Shown one piece after another: positions 1 to 10,005 of a stretch of 64,000 nucleotides of DNA. This DNA comes from Zeugodacus cucurbitae. Lineage: Eukaryota; Arthropoda; Insecta; Diptera; Tephritidae. The translations under genes were made by a program, and so were the position numbers. The stretch is taken from assembly GCF_028554725.1 (NCBI RefSeq), contig NC_071667.1, forward strand, positions 37,591,501 to 37,655,500. The letters are read 5' to 3'. Numbering within the stretch: position 1 is the stretch's first letter; each line of letters opens with the position of its first letter. The notes below the pieces were generated by a model. The model was not told where the DNA came from, ran no database searches, and was given only the letters and a program-made list of their open reading frames with translations.

Positions 1-210
1 AAAACAGCGGCTACGCTGGCTAGGTCGTGTTGTTCGAATGGACGAAAACACTCAAGCTTAGAAAGTGTTAGATGCAGTACCCGCTGGTGGAAGTCGCGGG
101 AGAGCGACCAACTAGCGTCGAATTGCGAAGGAAAGAGATGAATGGCGCGCTGTTGTTGATTCGGCTATAACCGGCTAAACGGTATCTACGCCAATTACAT
201 ACATACATAC
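1..210 (+). pseudogene. RTE-like non-LTR retrotransposon, 3' end fragment
   Basis: Translation of the + strand gives the C-terminal tail of the same reverse-transcriptase polyprotein seen at 40457-42300 (-): an RLRWLG-VVRMDENT block, then a DAVPAGGSRGR block, then a WR-VVDSAITG ending. The arginine-rich stretch between these blocks is missing, so this copy has an internal deletion, and an in-frame stop follows ENTQA. The fragment ends in a short CATA microsatellite (about 195-210), as expected for the tail of an RTE-type element. It begins outside the window. The conserved 'R-LRWLGHV-RM' tail is known from RTE-clade elements; the clade assignment is by recognition only. Confidence 0.8.
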
Positions 211-224
211 TCAGAATTAAGTGT

Positions 225-490
225 TTGTGCGAGGTTTTCTTCTGATACCTTCAATTGTGCTTAACTTATATATTGTAAAGTGAACGAATCAGATGTAATT
301 AAAATTTGTTAAGTAGGCGATTGTAAACCGATTTGGTCCATTTTCAAACGATATAATTGGAATGCCAAGAAAATGTTATGAACCGAATTTCGTTAAAATT
401 ACGCGTGAAATGGTTTTTAACCCATAAGTAGGCACGGCCAACCCATTTCAAATTTTGTATACTAATCTGAGTGCACCCCGTCTTTACCAT
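225..490 (+). repeat. Fragment of the 'actctcgcaa' interspersed repeat
   Basis: Phrases such as 'attgtaaagtgaacgaatcag', a degraded 'gtttttaacccataagt' and 'aatctgagtgca' match the middle of the complete repeat at 7359-8494, in the same orientation. Neither end is present. There is no credible coding capacity; the small minus-strand frame here is a shadow. Confidence 0.7.
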
Positions 491-1388
491 TAAATTAATT
501 AATTTAATATTAAAAACGAATTTCAAACAAATTAAAATTAATTTCAATTAATTCATTATACGATTCCGCTGTTCCTGGTAAAGTATTTCGGAGAGTGCAT
601 TACCAGAATCACATAAAAGACGTTTCGTTTTATAATTTTGGTAAATACGTACATACATATATGAATTGTAATTTAAATGTTTAGTATGTCCGTTACAAAT
701 ATGTTTTCAACGAGCTATTTTTCCACACAAATGAGTCGAGGGTAGGTCCGTCATGTCTTGCCCCTTATTAGCATATCATGACCGCACGCCTAATTAAACT
801 AATTTGTTAAGATGAAATAATAAGTATAAAAACTAATGTGATGTATGCACTTTTATAGCAATAGACAATTACAATGCGAAAGAAAGTTAAATGGGATTGG
901 GACGAAATTATATTTTCGACAAAAATAAATATTTTATGTATCGAAAAATATTGGACCCCTTATAAAATCTGTCATATAAGCTTCTCGAAAAGGTTTTACA
1001 TGCCATTGAATTAATTAATTGGGTAATTAATAATAATTGTTTTAAAAATTCTTTTTTCGAACTTCGAATCCAAATATTTCGATTTTCGAGGTTAACTTCA
1101 AAAATCTGAGAATACAATATTTTAGCTTTACAGCTCACGATAGCATTCTAGTGCTTCATTTAATTGGCGCTGAAATTTTGCAGACCGTTCTGTGTTTGAG
1201 TCCAAGTTGGTTGCACTAAGACCAGCAGCGCTGGTTTTGCAAAATCTCATCTTCAGAAATAACAAAATTTTCGAAAATCACATTAATATCTTTAATAGTT
1301 ATATCGTGGAATCGTTCTCCTTCGATCGGGTAGGGAAACTTGGAAAATATTGGCATATGCCCCAGTAATACTCATTAAAATGAGATCG
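491..1388. other. AT-rich spacer, nothing recognised
   Basis: This stretch is strongly AT-rich with short homopolymers and no reading frame resembling a known family. The right part (about 1190-1388) may be the continuation of the Tigger transposase remnant once the hAT insertion at 1397-2207 is removed. Its minus-strand translation is too broken to support that firmly. Confidence 0.5.
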
Positions 1389-1396
1389 CTTGCTAT

Positions 1397-2207
1397 CAGG
1401 GGCGAACGCAGGAGGGGGTTTTGGGGTGTTTGCCTTATAACTCTGTGGCTGCTGAACTGGATTTTTTTAGATTTAAGGGGAATTGTGAGTCGAAAATGGA
1501 CTTCTTTTGAAAATTAGTTCTGAACTGAAAAGTCACCAATAAGGTTTCTATTATTTTTTTAGAGTTTATTGTTAATCATAATACAGGAAAAATAAAAACT
1601 CATTTATTATGACTTTCAGTTTTCGTTCCATGAGCAAACTGTTGTGAAATAAATTTAAATTAAAAAAAAAGTATGCTATTTGCAAAAAAATACTTGAGTG
1701 TCTTAACTTAACCGCTGATGTAGAAGATCCCGATGATTTCGTTGCTGAATTTAGAATGTGGAAAAGGTTAAAAATCTTTTCTTCAGATTATATTTTCTAA
1801 CTAAAATTTTGAATATATGTATTTTCAGGAACTGGTTAAATCAAACAAAGAGATCCAAAACTTTTTTAGACACGTTGAATTGTTGCGATACAAAAAAGAG
1901 TGCATCGTTTTTTTAAAGATTGGAGCAACAATCCCTATATCTGTCGCTTCAAGTGAACGCTCGTTTTCCTCACTTCGCAGGCTTAAAACATATTTAAGAA
2001 ATAAAACTAGAGAAGCACGGCTGAACGGAATGGCTCTCTTGAATATCCATAGAGATATAGACGTGACGGAGGAAAAGATTTTAAATTTTATGGCCCAAAA
2101 TAAAAGAAGATTAGACTTCAATATGTGAATAAAATAATGAAACATTGTCTAAACAACACAAACAACCCCCCCCCCGCCCCCAAAATTTTTTCCTGCGTTC
2201 GCCACTG
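1397..2207 (+). mobile_element. hAT-superfamily transposon, internally deleted, with perfect 8-bp TSD
   Basis: The termini are inverted repeats: the left end reads caggggcgaacgcagga and the right end, reverse complemented, reads cagtggcgaacgcagga. Both ends are flanked by the direct repeat cttgctat (1389-1396 and 2208-2215), the 8-bp target duplication typical of hAT elements. The element is only 811 bp, so most of the transposase (BED finger and catalytic core) has been lost. What remains is the hAT C-terminal dimerisation region. A C-rich run occupies about 2166-2182 just inside the right end. Confidence 0.92.
1690..2128 (+). pseudogene. hAT transposase remnant, C-terminal dimerisation domain, with candidate intron
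   Basis: Codons from about 1829 to 2128 encode the hAT C-terminal dimerisation signature: IPISVASSERSFSSLRRLK, then a block reading R-NG-ALLNIHRDI. A short upstream block (NLTADVEDPDDF...MWKR) ends at a gt at 1767, and a good acceptor (tattttcag) ends at 1828. A 62-nt intron would join the two blocks, a typical insect intron length. The N-terminal and catalytic parts are absent, so the protein cannot be a working transposase. Homologues are often labelled ZMYM1-like or '52 kDa repressor' in databases. The intron is inferred; the domain is clear. Confidence 0.85.
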
Positions 2208-2211
2208 CTTG

Positions 2212-2620
2212 CTATTGAACTGAAGTGAGAGGCTCTTCACTCTTTATTGTCACATAAAACTGCTGCGTCTTCGCTTTTATAGATCTGGTATCCACAGGAA
2301 TCCTCTTTTGTACGTGATCTACCATCCAATATGAAAAGGCTCGTTCTGTTTTAACAAAAGCAATATCTTGAACATGATACTTATGGAAGAAGCACCCAGC
2401 ACTGGCGGCTGAAATCCCTTTTCTTATTGTGCTTTCATTTTTCCTGATATTGCGAATGGTTGCTTGATTTATTTGTTTACGCTTTGAAATTATTGCAATC
2501 TTTTCACCGGCTTTCAAATCAGCTAAAATTTTTATTTTTTCGCTTAAACTTAATTTAGATCGGTTGGTCGCAATATCGCTATGTTTTGTTTTAAACTTTC
2601 TTTGTTTGTCTTTTTTGTCA
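2212..2620 (-). pseudogene. Tigger/pogo-type transposase, N-terminal DNA-binding fragment
   Basis: On the minus strand an open frame reads LSLSEKIKILADLKAGEK, then a helix-turn-helix resembling the psq/CENP-B type (QATIRNIRKNESTI). A second block (WMVDHVQKRIPVDTRSIKAK) resembles the CENP-B-type second DNA-binding half. The arrangement matches the N-terminus of Tigger/pogo/Jerky transposases. The frame stops at the border of the hAT element at 1397-2207, which appears to have inserted into it. No catalytic domain follows, so this is a relic. Confidence 0.7.
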
Positions 2621-3430
2621 ATTATTTACTTTGAATTCTGTAAACGGCAGTGTATTTCTAATAGTTAAAATTGACAGTTGCATTTATTTGAATATTGATT
2701 CGATTATATAAGGATACCTCGTATTAGGTTAACATATTCTAAAATGAAGCATACCTGTTTAAGTGTGGAATTCTGATTGCAAAAAAGTATATACAGTGAA
2801 CCAAAAAAAACTTGAACAGGGAAATGTTACTTATGTATCTATTAAACTAATTGAGATATTGGCATGCGTCTAAAAGTGGGATAAAATGCGTTTTTTTTAC
2901 GAAAAAATTAAAATAACTCCGATTTCGGAACCCAAACTTAAAAAAACCTTTGGCATTTTTCAAGGCTTGCAGTCTTCCAACAATAGACTGCAATAAAGTG
3001 TAAGTTTGAGAGATATATTTGTCTATATCTCCTGAAGAGCAGTCTTAACCTCATTTTTACCTCCTTTATCTCCGCACAGGCCCGCAGATGTTTGCCCATA
3101 TTTTGTGGGATTAGGGGTAAACTCTTTGCGGGAGCACTTTTTAATGTTGTACAATAGCCATTCCGTAAGCAATAAAGCGGAATGCCTCGAGTCGTTATCC
3201 TAAACGAGGTAGTAGCCAGCATTTAAGTTTAGTTTATGTGCTTACGGAGCCAACATATTTTTTACTATTGCAAAGTAGTCCATTCTTTTCACTATTCCTT
3301 CGATTAAGAGCAGATTGTCGACGCCATTTGCGACCATTGCACCCGATACCATAATGCAAACTTCTCCGTGATTAACAGTATTATTTAAAGCTTGATATAA
3401 CAGTGCTTCTCCCTCCTTTCGCCATACAAA
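2621..3430. other. Spacer, nothing recognised
   Basis: The minus-strand frame at 2938-3222 has no family resemblance. No terminal repeats or target duplications could be matched by eye. Confidence 0.4.
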
Positions 3431-3459
3431 TTATAAATTAAATTATAATAATTTTTATT

Positions 3460-4899
3460 AAAGTAAAAATACCCCGCTGAACCCTCCTCAAGGATGCCCT
3501 CATGGAAACAGTTCCCCCATGTTGCAGTCGGGAGGTTCTTAGCTAAGGCAGCATTCAAAGGAGTAGTCTTATTATGGTTGGGGTATAAAAGGGCTGGATC
3601 AAGGTGTTATTTGACCCGTGTCGAAGAATAACCTGGCTGGGCCCTTAAATAGCCAAGTCGGCGCCCTCCGTAATAAGATAGCCAAGATGGTCCAAAATAT
3701 GGACCAAACGAACAAAATAAATAACAATCAGATCCCGGCATTCCTTAAAAAAATCCGGAAGGAGTAAGTAGTTCAGTTAAAATAGCTGCAGCTAACCCTA
3801 GTTCCAGTAAGGCAAAATCAACGATATGCCAAAATTGATGTTGCTTGTGGTGCCTATCCCAAAGAATGGCCGATATTTATATGATTGGAATTTGATATGG
3901 AAAATCTAACAAAGGCTACGCATGCGGGAAAGCGTAGGAGAGTAGAAACGCATCCTTCAATTAAAGAAGATCTTACAAAGGAGGTTCAGAGTTCATTAGA
4001 ATATGCTAAAGCAGTTCTACCGAATTTCAGACTGGAATCGCCAGTAGCAACGTAGATACTGAGGTCACCAGAAGAGGCTAAGCCGTCAGCAAAAATACCA
4101 AAGACAAAGGGTGATATACCCAAGAAAGCATTTGTGGATGTGGCCCGGAATCGCATCATCATTGGTGTCCTGGATCAGGGTGATCCCGAAGGAATAATCC
4201 CAGGGCCCTATAGAAATGGGTACAAGCAGCTCTGAAAACATGCTCCTATGCAATCCATGTCCACCACGGTCTTGTATAGATGCCAGCTGGAACCAGGGCC
4301 AAATCAAAATAATAGCGTGTGACGGTGAGAGATCGATCCAGCTATATAAGGCTAAGCTAAGGTGGGGGAAGTATATCTCGGAGCAAAGCTGAGAGTGGCC
4401 GATAGGAAAGATATTTCATCAAGGCCAAGGGTAAGGGTCTGGATTTTGACAACACCATCACAGCCGGACAGATAATACATCTCATAAGAGCCTGCAACCC
4501 AAACTTACTCACAGAAGTTCGTCACAGCATTTGAAAAATCAAAAGTGGAAACTGGTCGAAAAGGACCATAATGTAGATTATGCTGCTGTTAACGAAATAA
4601 TCTATCGAACCGCTGACGAAAAGGGCGGTGAGATCATTTATGGCCGCATGGCAGCCGAACTGCCTGATTTCGTCCTCATTCAAGAGCTAACGGGGGGCGG
4701 ACATGCGAATCTGTTATGTCTAGAAAAGAGGGGAGTACATGAAGTGGCCTATGCTGATGATGTGACTGTTTCGTTTAGAGGTAAATTTACGAGCACCCTC
4801 TCTAATCTTATGCAAACAATATTAAATGAAATAAATCGATGGGCAGAATCATGCGGATTAAACTTAAATACTAGCAACACGGAGCTGCTTCGTCAATAA
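3460..4899 (+). mobile_element. LOA-clade non-LTR retrotransposon remnant (flank plus array copy 1)
   Basis: The stretch 3460-3941 is present once and is continuous with 3942-4899, which recurs in every array copy. From 4090 the + strand encodes an ORF1-like block (AFVDVARNRIIIGVLDQGDP). A frameshift follows, then CDGERSIQLYKAKLRWGKYI and ITAGQIIHLIRACNPNLL. These resemble the ORF1 C-terminus of LOA-type elements. After that come a chopped endonuclease start and a YADD reverse-transcriptase block. The unit junction at 3942 falls inside this element, so the array was built from a pre-existing fragment. Confidence 0.7.
4078..4899 (+). pseudogene. LOA-type chimeric frame: ORF1 end + endonuclease start + RT YADD (copy 1)
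   Basis: The open stretch 4531-4899 (122 codons, opening on TTG rather than ATG) fuses three pieces that should be far apart. These are an ORF1-like tail (KWKLVEKDHNVDYAAVNE), an endonuclease-type FVLIQE block (LOA endonucleases carry LMQEPW at this point), and a reverse-transcriptase motif C block (AYADDVTVSFRGKF, then INRWAESCGLNLN). The element at 46855-47778 has the same YADD-RGKF arrangement in a full RT. Large internal deletions therefore made this compact frame. Most of the RT palm is missing, so it cannot work as a polymerase. Upstream, 4078-4530 holds frameshifted ORF1 sequence. Confidence 0.7.
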
Positions 4900-5178
4900 C
4901 AACGTCAATATTATCGTCTTCTGTAGTAACAATTTCGTCGATTAATAAAAAGTTATCGGAATGCTGCCTTGACCATTTTTATTGAATACCGATAACGACG
5001 ATATGGGAATATCGTCCTCTGCAACGAAGTCAGAAATTTCGTTCAAACTTTTTTGAAAACCAACTTTTGAAAAACCGTTTTAATTGTTTCCATCGTTACG
5101 TTGTCCCATGCAGTCTTAGAAAAATAAACAGCCTCCAAAATATCAAATGTTTTTGATCGTTGGTTCATTGAAAAGCCA
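4893..5178 (-). pseudogene. Tigger/pogo transposase, C-terminal fragment (copy 1)
   Basis: The minus strand reads SMNQRSKTFDILEAVYFSKT followed by AWDNVTMETIKTVFQK, the conserved 'A W ... V ... ETI...CF' end of Tigger/pogo transposases. After a frameshift come acidic blocks (ISDFVAEDDIPISS, then IDEIVTTEDDNIDVV), also typical of that C-terminus. The catalytic DDD domain is absent. The fragment lies against the pogo-like terminal motifs at 5209-7137 and may have belonged to the same element. Confidence 0.75.
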
Positions 5179-5208
5179 TCTATTCTTGTCAAAATATGTT
5201 TGATAATT

Positions 5209-7137
5209 CAGTGGTTTTCGTTTAATTGATCCTATGGTTAATTGGTTTCCTCGTTTAATTGAAGGGTGTTATCGGGCAAAAAACAAAGCATATGAAAGCA
5301 TTGGATATTGTTACTGCATTTTTTCCTTTAAAGGTAAAAAATATTAAAATATTTGAAAAACTTTAAGTGTACATACATATTCATCTTCATTTAAGGGCCT
5401 ATCCCGCTGACCATATTTTGCGGCATCGTTGTTTTTTCTCTAAATTTACATATAAAATTGCTTAAGTGCCTTTCCCGCTTAAATGCCTATAATATTTTAT
5501 CCACAAATACAAAATTGTATGCAATTTTCCTCTTTAAAGTGCCTTTTCATATTTTTGACATTGAATGCGCTGAGAATTGTCAAAAGGAAAACATAATCAT
5601 AGTTTTGTAATGATTTTTTTTTTTCATATTTATTGTTATTAATAAGTATTTTAATTATTAATAATAAATAAATGTGATTTTCATTCTAAAAGAAAAAGTA
5701 TTAGATCGAAATATTTGAGAAAAATCTTGGTAAGTACCTCGAGGCACTTAAGCGGTATTCATTTAAGTGCCTTTCCCGCTTAAGTGTCTCAAAAGTCTTG
5801 CATGTTCAGAGGGGGCACTTAAGCGGATATTACTGTATTTACAACACTTTTTTTTATGTATTTTGTGAAATTTATATTTACAAATTCCGAAAGCTCAGAC
5901 ATTGGTGCCTCATGAAGACATGAAGTGGCCTAAAATTTAATATTTAATAGATTTTAAACAAAAATATACTGACTTGAAAAAATAGTTGTAATAAAGATGT
6001 GTGTAAGTTTTTCAACAGAATCGCTTCATAACTTTTCAAAAAATCGTGTCAAAAAAATCACTGCAAAATTTGAGTTTTGAGACAAAACCGTCATACTGAC
6101 GTGGCCTTCTGGTATCTCTTGAAATTTTAATCGTATCCATTTCATTTAATTTGACAAAAAAAAATTTAAATGTTGAATCCCACCTAATCCCTTAATTCAC
6201 CAGGTGGTCCAAAAAGTGTGATTCCTGTAATTGAACAATTTGTTCATTTAAACGATATTCTTTTAATTGAACAAATTGTTCAATTAAGCGAGTATCTTTT
6301 AATTGATTTCCCGGCTTAATGTTATTGGGTCTAATCACTGAATCCGCAGCGAATTCGATTTCGATACGATAAAGATTTTCGATCGAAAATGTTTATGCAA
6401 TCATTGATTCCGTCGATAAACTGCTTTACCACAAAGTAAGAACGTAAAACTGTTTTATCGATTTTTATTGACAAATGCGACAGACATTTTACAACGTGCA
6501 TGTGCATGGTATTTGAAAAACCTTTAGTGTACATATGTAAGTATGCAGTTTCCTTTAAGAAGTTTGTTGAGTTTAAGAGATTAAAAACATGAGTATATTT
6601 ATTTTTTTTTATGTATTCAATCATATATTTCATTCAGCATATTAATGATACATAATATAAACATTATTTTGTGAAATTTATATTATACAAAATATTACTT
6701 AATCGTTGGTACCTCATCTTCCATGAAGAGTCCAAAAAAAGGTTCTTGCCGTGGACATCAAAACTCATTATTGGTTCATCCAAATCAACAAACCGAAAAT
6801 ATTTGTTGTTAATGAACGAAGGAAAAAAGAAGAGATTAAAAACTGAATTCTTGATGGATTTTGAACAAAAAAAAACTAACTTTTGTGGTAAAATTTTCGA
6901 CTATACTACTATTTAATAAGACAAACAACTTAAAAATTTTGATTCCCACGTAATCGCTTAATTCACCAAATGGTCCAAATAAGCGTGATTCCTATAATTG
7001 AACCAACTTCTTCATTTAAACGGGATTCTTTTAATTGAACAAATTGTTCAATTAAGCGAGTATCTGTTAATTGATTCCCCGGTTAATTGAACGAAAATTT
7101 GCAAATTTTGATTTGCAATTAAGCGAAAAGTACTGTA
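5209..7137. mobile_element. Pogo-like non-autonomous elements, two diverged tandem copies (array copy 1)
   Basis: The right end reads gcgaaaagtactg followed by ta; reverse complemented it opens cagtacttttcgctta, a pogo-type terminus. A second such end (gcacttaagcggatattactg then ta) closes at 5838. Repeated motifs are aagtgcctttcccgctta, gcacttaagcgg and the palindrome attgaacaa-a-ttgttcaat. Two diverged paralogues lie side by side, about 5855-6330 and 6655-7100, each carrying the same strip from 'ttaattcacca' to 'tcaattaagcgagtat'. No coding sequence is credible; the 100-codon minus frame at 6331-6633 matched nothing. Element borders are uncertain. Confidence 0.55.
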
Positions 7138-7358
7138 CTCATATTACTCGTATGTATATAAATTTCGGCTGTTGGGTTAAGGTACTCTACATTTACTTCA
7201 ATTATTGGTCTTCGTTGTCCTCAAATAAGTGTTTCGAATCCGCTTATCAGAGGTTTTAACTGTTTTCTTTACACTTTCGTTCAGTAATTGAAGTTTATTG
7301 TCAGTTGTCGATAGGTCCGCGTCCGCTTTCGAGAGGTAATGAAAATAAAAAGTAGTAT

Positions 7359-8494
7359 AACAAGTAAGGAATTGCTAAGTTCGGGTGTAACCGAACATTT
7401 TATACTCTCGCAATTTATTTATTTAACTTTATTTATATTATATAATACACAATTTGACCCACATATTCGTCATATATATTGTATAAAGTCCATTGAAAGT
7501 TGGAAACCCTAATATTAGGTTAGAAGCACCGAGGTCCTCATGTTCGATATATGGGGCCTTGAAAACCTATGGTCCGATTTCGGCGATTTTTAGAATGGGG
7601 CTGCTACACTATAAAGGTAGTATTTGTGCAAAGTGCTAGTGCTTACTTTATATATTGTAAAGTAAACGATTCAGATCGTCTTCAAAGTTCTGGTATATAG
7701 GAAGTGGGCGTGGTTGTGAAGAGATTTCACAACCTATCATTGGGATATAAGGGAACTAATACAAACCAAATTTCATTGAAATCGGTCAAGTAGTTCCTGA
7801 GATATGGTTTTTGACCCATAAGTGGGCGATGCGCCGCCCATTTTCCATTTTGTAAAAAAATCTGAATGAAGTTTCCATCTGCCATTTCTTATGTCAAATT
7901 TAGTGTTTCTGGCGTTTTTCGTTACTGAGTTAACTCACTTTTAGTAATTTTCAACCTAAACTTTGTATGGGACGTGGGGCGTGGTTATTATCCGATTTCA
8001 ACTAATTTCATGGTGTGTGGTGGGGTACGTAAGAGAATTGACTGCAGAAAGTTTGGTTTTTATAGCTTTATTGGTTTGCGAGATATATACAAATAACCGA
8101 TTTGGGGGCGGGACCACGAACACTTTCCCAAAAAAATTACATCCAAATATGCCCCTTTTTAATGCGATCTTTTGTTCCAAATTTTACTTTTATAAATTTA
8201 TTTATGGCTTAGTTATGACATTTTATGTGTTTTCGGTTTTCGCCATTTTGTGGGCGTGGCAGTGGTCAGATTTTGCTCATTTTTGTTTCATCAAGATATC
8301 TCAATTTTTACTCAAGTTATCCGGACGGACGGACGGACAGACAGACATTCGGATTTTGACTCGTCTAGTCACCATGATCATTTGGATATATATAACCCTA
8401 TATCTAACTTGTTTAGTTTTATGACTTACAAACAACCGTTATGTGAACAAAACTATAATACTCTCTTAGCAACTTTGTTGCGAGAGTATAAAAA
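7359..8494 (+). repeat. Complete 'actctcgcaa' interspersed repeat (copy 1)
   Basis: It starts aacaagtaaggaattgctaag, reaches 'ttttatactctcgcaa', and ends 'gttgcgagagtataaaaag', so the ends carry short inverted copies of ttttatactctcgcaa. Internal hallmarks are tcaagtagttcctgagatat, tttgacccataagtgggcg, repeated gggcgtgg boxes and ggacggacggacagacagac. The same repeat occurs at least eight times in the window. From memory it is very abundant in tephritid genomes; I cannot name its superfamily. Its 153-codon frame recurs only because the repeat recurs. Confidence 0.85.
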
Positions 8495-8700
8495 GAATTC
8501 GCGTTCGCAAAATAAAACTTGATTCCTGAAGTTTTGTCGGGTTAAGAGAGGGGTTCGCTTATTGGAGGTGTCCGCAAGTAGTTGTTTCACGGTATATATT
8601 TCTTTATTGTAGGAAATGTGAAATATACTATTAAAAAATTATTCTATTCATGTCAGGTTTTTTTCTAATTGTGCTAAAAATATTTTGCTAAGTTTTTTTT
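8495..8700. other. Short spacer between repeat and jockey 3' end (copy 1)
   Basis: The text 'gagaggggttcgcttattgg' and 'ggtgtccgc' here echoes 'ggtccgcgtccgctttcgag' on the other side of the repeat (about 7314-7334). The repeat may therefore have inserted into a pogo-like element. The same layout is seen in copies 2, 3 and 4. Confidence 0.35.
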
Positions 8701-10005
8701 CAATATTTCTTTATTTATTGAATTTGCTCTTTGAAGCCTAACAATAAGTTATAAAATCTTAATTCTAATTCAAACTAGACAAGCTCAACCAAGTGATTGA
8801 GTTGTTTTGGTGAAACGTTGCTCTTTAGTGTGCAAGCATATCACTTCTTTTTATACGTGATTCATTACAAGAATGTACTAAAGCATTAGCTAATGGGTTT
8901 GGGTGATCTCGGAGTTTGGATATATGTTTGTTTCTGCTGTTCTCTACTTTTTTCTTTACCATGAGAATATCAAGATCTTTATGGATACCAAGATATGTTA
9001 CTTCAGTCGCTTGGGGTACTAAAATATTGTTCATTTTAACTGCCGGGCACGTTTTTTGTCTTAAGGAAAATGTAACATGTTTGCACTTTTGTTCATTTAC
9101 ATTTATACGCCAGTTGACTATCCATTCTTCGACAAACATCAAATGCTCTTCTAATACTCTTGATGCTATAATTGGGCCGAAACAAATGGCTCACTAAAGC
9201 TATGTCATCCGCAAAAGTTGATGTCAAAACATTACTAGTTGTTGGAAGGTCTGCTGTATATATTTTGTATAGAGTTGGCCCTAAAACACTGCCCTGCGGA
9301 CCAGCAACTATTGGTCGTTCTTCAGATATGACGTCTCCTACTTTGGCAGTAAACTTTCTATCTATTAAATAAGACTCCAAGGTTTTACGCATTTCGAGAG
9401 GTAAGCTTTTTTTTAAACTTATATAAAAGCCGTCATGCCACACTTTATCGAACGCCTGAGCCACATCTAGAAATATAGCAGGACAGTACTCTCTATACTC
9501 GAACGTCTTTCTGATTTAGTTAGTAATTCTATTTACTTGATCTACATTGCCATGTTTTGCCGAATTGGTGCATTGGTATTACATTATTTTCGTGGATGAA
9601 ACACCTTTTCTTTTTTTTAGAAAGACAGGGTAGAAGACTGATTGGTCAGTATGAAGACGTGTCCAGTTTCCACCCAAGCCTCTAATAGGCGAGTTGGAGT
9701 CGACTGGAGGCTTCATTGACTTTTGGGCTTTCCAATTAGAATTTCGTTTGCTTGAATTTGGACACAGTTTCTTTATATAGTAATTGTGAGTGTGGTATTC
9801 TTCCTCATGTTTAAGTGCTGATATTAGTTGAAGCGGAGTAGAATCGGAGCGATTTAACTGCCATTCACGTCTAGCTTCTTTTTTTTCATTTACAAGCTTT
9901 TCTATTTCATTAATAGTGATTTTTCTACGGCTAATCGGTTTATTGTTTCTGTTTGGTGTTGATATGACAGCTGCATTTGATATTACATCATTAAATTCTC
10001 TTATA

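Noticed and set aside
4086..4307. 73-codon minus frame repeated in each copy
   Set aside because: It is an antisense shadow of the LOA ORF1-like reading AFVDVARNRIIIG on the plus strand.
6331..6633. 100-codon minus frame repeated in each copy
   Set aside because: It lies in AT-rich pogo-like sequence. No transposase motif was found, and its limits do not match any element end.
7963..8424. 153-codon + frame present identically in each array copy, with a shadow 60-codon minus frame
   Set aside because: It lies wholly inside the non-coding interspersed repeat. Its recurrence reflects recurrence of the repeat, and the translation is hydrophobic low-information sequence with no motif.
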